Positions 12,667 to 13,692 of a DNA stretch of 13,692 nt are shown one piece after another. Each line of letters begins with the position of its first letter. Within the stretch, counting starts at the first letter, position 1. The notes under the pieces are model-generated. The model saw nothing but the letters and a program-made list of their open reading frames with translations, was not told the origin of the DNA and made no database searches. The DNA is from Sphingomonas sanxanigenens (GTDB taxonomy: Bacteria; Pseudomonadota; Alphaproteobacteria; Sphingomonadales; Sphingomonadaceae), in the NCBI GenBank assembly GCA_003240855.1, contig QFNN01000081.1:1-13692 (forward strand), given 5' to 3'. The position numbers and the translations under genes are program-made.

Positions 12667-13692
12667 GCTTTCCCTGGGCGCAGCAATATGACCCCAAGCA
12701 CCCGCTGATGAAGTGGGTGGACGAGAAGCTGCCGCTTCCGCGTCTGGTCTATAACGCCGTCGGCGGCGGTTATCCGGTGCCGCGGAACCTCAACTACTGG
12801 TGGAACTTCGGCGTCCTCGCAGGCGTCGCGCTGACCATCCAGATTGTTAGCGGCATTGTGCTGGCGATGCATTACGCCGCCAATGCCGGCGTCGCCTTCG
12901 ACTCCGTCGAACATATCATGCGCGACGTCAATTCGGGCTGGTTCCTGCGCTATGCGCATGCGACCGGGGCGAGTTTCTTCTTCATCGTGGTCTATACTCA
13001 CATTTTCCGCGGGCTTTATTACGGCTCCTACAAGGCGCCCCGCGAAATGGTCTGGCTGCTCGGCCTCGTCATCTTCCTGCTGATGATGGCGACGGCGTTC
13101 ATGGGCTATGTTCTGCCCTGGGGGCAGATGAGCTTCTGGGGCGCAAAGGTGATAACCGGGCTTTTCTCGGCGATCCCGCTTGTCGGCCCGACCATTCAGG
13201 AATGGCTGCTTGGCGGTTTTGCGCCTGATAATGCGACGCTCAACCGCTTCTTCTCGCTTCACTATCTGCTGCCCTTCGTCATCGCGGGCGTGGTGGTGCT
13301 CCACATCTGGTCGCTGCACCTGACCGGGTCGAACAACCCGACCGGCGTCGATGTGAAGTCCGAGCAGGATACCGTGCCTTTCCACCCCTATTATACCGCC
13401 AAGGACGGGGTGGGGATCGGCGTTTTCCTGTTCCTCTTCTCGGTGACGCTGTTCTTCGCGCCCAATTATCTGGGGCATCCGGACAATTATATCCCGGCCA
13501 ACCCGCTTTCGACGCCCGCGCATATCGTGCCTGAATGGTATTTCTGGCCCTTCTACGCGATCCTGCGCGCTTTCACGGTGGACTTCATCTTGCCGGCCAA
13601 GCTGTGGGGCGTGCTCGCCATGTTCTCGGCGATCCTGCTGCTCTTCTTCCTGCCCTGGCTCGACAATTCTCCGGTGCGCTCGGGGACTTACC
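12663..13692 (+). CDS. petB: Ubiquinol-cytochrome c reductase cytochrome b (3' end outside window)
   Basis: The first 343 codons of cytochrome b, the quinol-oxidising and -reducing membrane core of the bc1 complex; the gene runs off the right edge. It starts MSFPWAQQYDPKHPLMKW and overlaps petA by ATGA (12663-12666). Haem ligands are H99 and H113 ('YAHATGASFFF', 'VYTHIFRGLYYGSY') and a second pair 14 residues apart in 'LHYLLPFVIAGVVVLHIW'. The Qo-site helix shows 'YVLPWGQMSFWGAKVITGLFS', and the PEWY motif is present in 'PEWYFWPFYAILRAF'. The sequence is uninterrupted and full homologues are about 420-430 residues, so roughly the last fifth is missing. Cytochrome c1 (petC) would be expected next. 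Confidence 0.97.
   Translation, partial: MSFPWAQQYDPKHPLMKWVDEKLPLPRLVYNAVGGGYPVPRNLNYWWNFGVLAGVALTIQIVSGIVLAMHYAANAGVAFDSVEHIMRDVNSGWFLRYAHATGASFFFIVVYTHIFRGLYYGSYKAPREMVWLLGLVIFLLMMATAFMGYVLPWGQMSFWGAKVITGLFSAIPLVGPTIQEWLLGGFAPDNATLNRFFSLHYLLPFVIAGVVVLHIWSLHLTGSNNPTGVDVKSEQDTVPFHPYYTAKDGVGIGVFLFLFSVTLFFAPNYLGHPDNYIPANPLSTPAHIVPEWYFWPFYAILRAFTVDFILPAKLWGVLAMFSAILLLFFLPWLDNSPVRSGTY

Noticed and set aside
1..13692. CRISPR array, tRNA/rRNA genes, phage or defence genes
   Set aside because: No regularly spaced repeats, tRNA-like cloverleaf or recognisable phage or defence proteins were seen on either strand.

Overview
The window reads as ordinary chromosome of an aerobic, GC-rich alphaproteobacterium, most likely a member of the Sphingomonadales. 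That placement is an inference from the gene repertoire and order (trmL and hemF next to petA-petB), the codon use and the protein sequences; there is no rRNA or other marker here to prove it. The genes are tightly packed, with ATGA or TGA-GA junctions inside operons.

Region by region. (1) Positions 1-3931, minus strand: cyoA-cyoB-cyoC-cyoD, the cytochrome bo3 ubiquinol oxidase, with cyoD cut by the window edge. (2) 3932-4101: divergent control region with short inverted repeats and a TATAAT box overlapped by an 11-bp palindrome. (3) 4102-5490, plus strand: an MFS transporter of the metabolite:H+ symporter type, closed by a strong intrinsic terminator. (4) 5491-5983: debris of a mobile element (the last ~40 codons of an IS1-like DDE transposase) overlapping a small 75-aa ORF of unknown function. 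(5) 5984-7305, plus: queC-queE, two enzymes of 7-deazaguanine (queuosine/preQ0) synthesis, with overlapping stop and start. (6) 7312-9202, minus: a secreted four-cysteine protein of unknown function, a small acidic lipoprotein with its own terminator, and lipB (lipoate biosynthesis). (7) 9309-10022, plus: a polytopic membrane protein. (8) 10025-11885, minus: trmL-hemF-GNAT acetyltransferase, overlapping genes. (9) 12097 to the end, plus: petA (Rieske) and petB (cytochrome b) of the bc1 complex, petB cut by the window edge.

Together the genes describe a branched aerobic respiratory chain: quinol can be oxidised directly by bo3 oxidase or via the bc1 complex. The oxygen-dependent haem gene hemF, the lipoate gene lipB and the tRNA-modification genes queC, queE and trmL are housekeeping. 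I did not find a defence system, CRISPR array, biosynthetic cluster or other clearly undescribed system. The parts most worth a second look are the mobile-element scar with its small ORF, the MFS protein with an eroded signature motif, the two unassigned exported proteins, and the control region between cyoA and the transporter.
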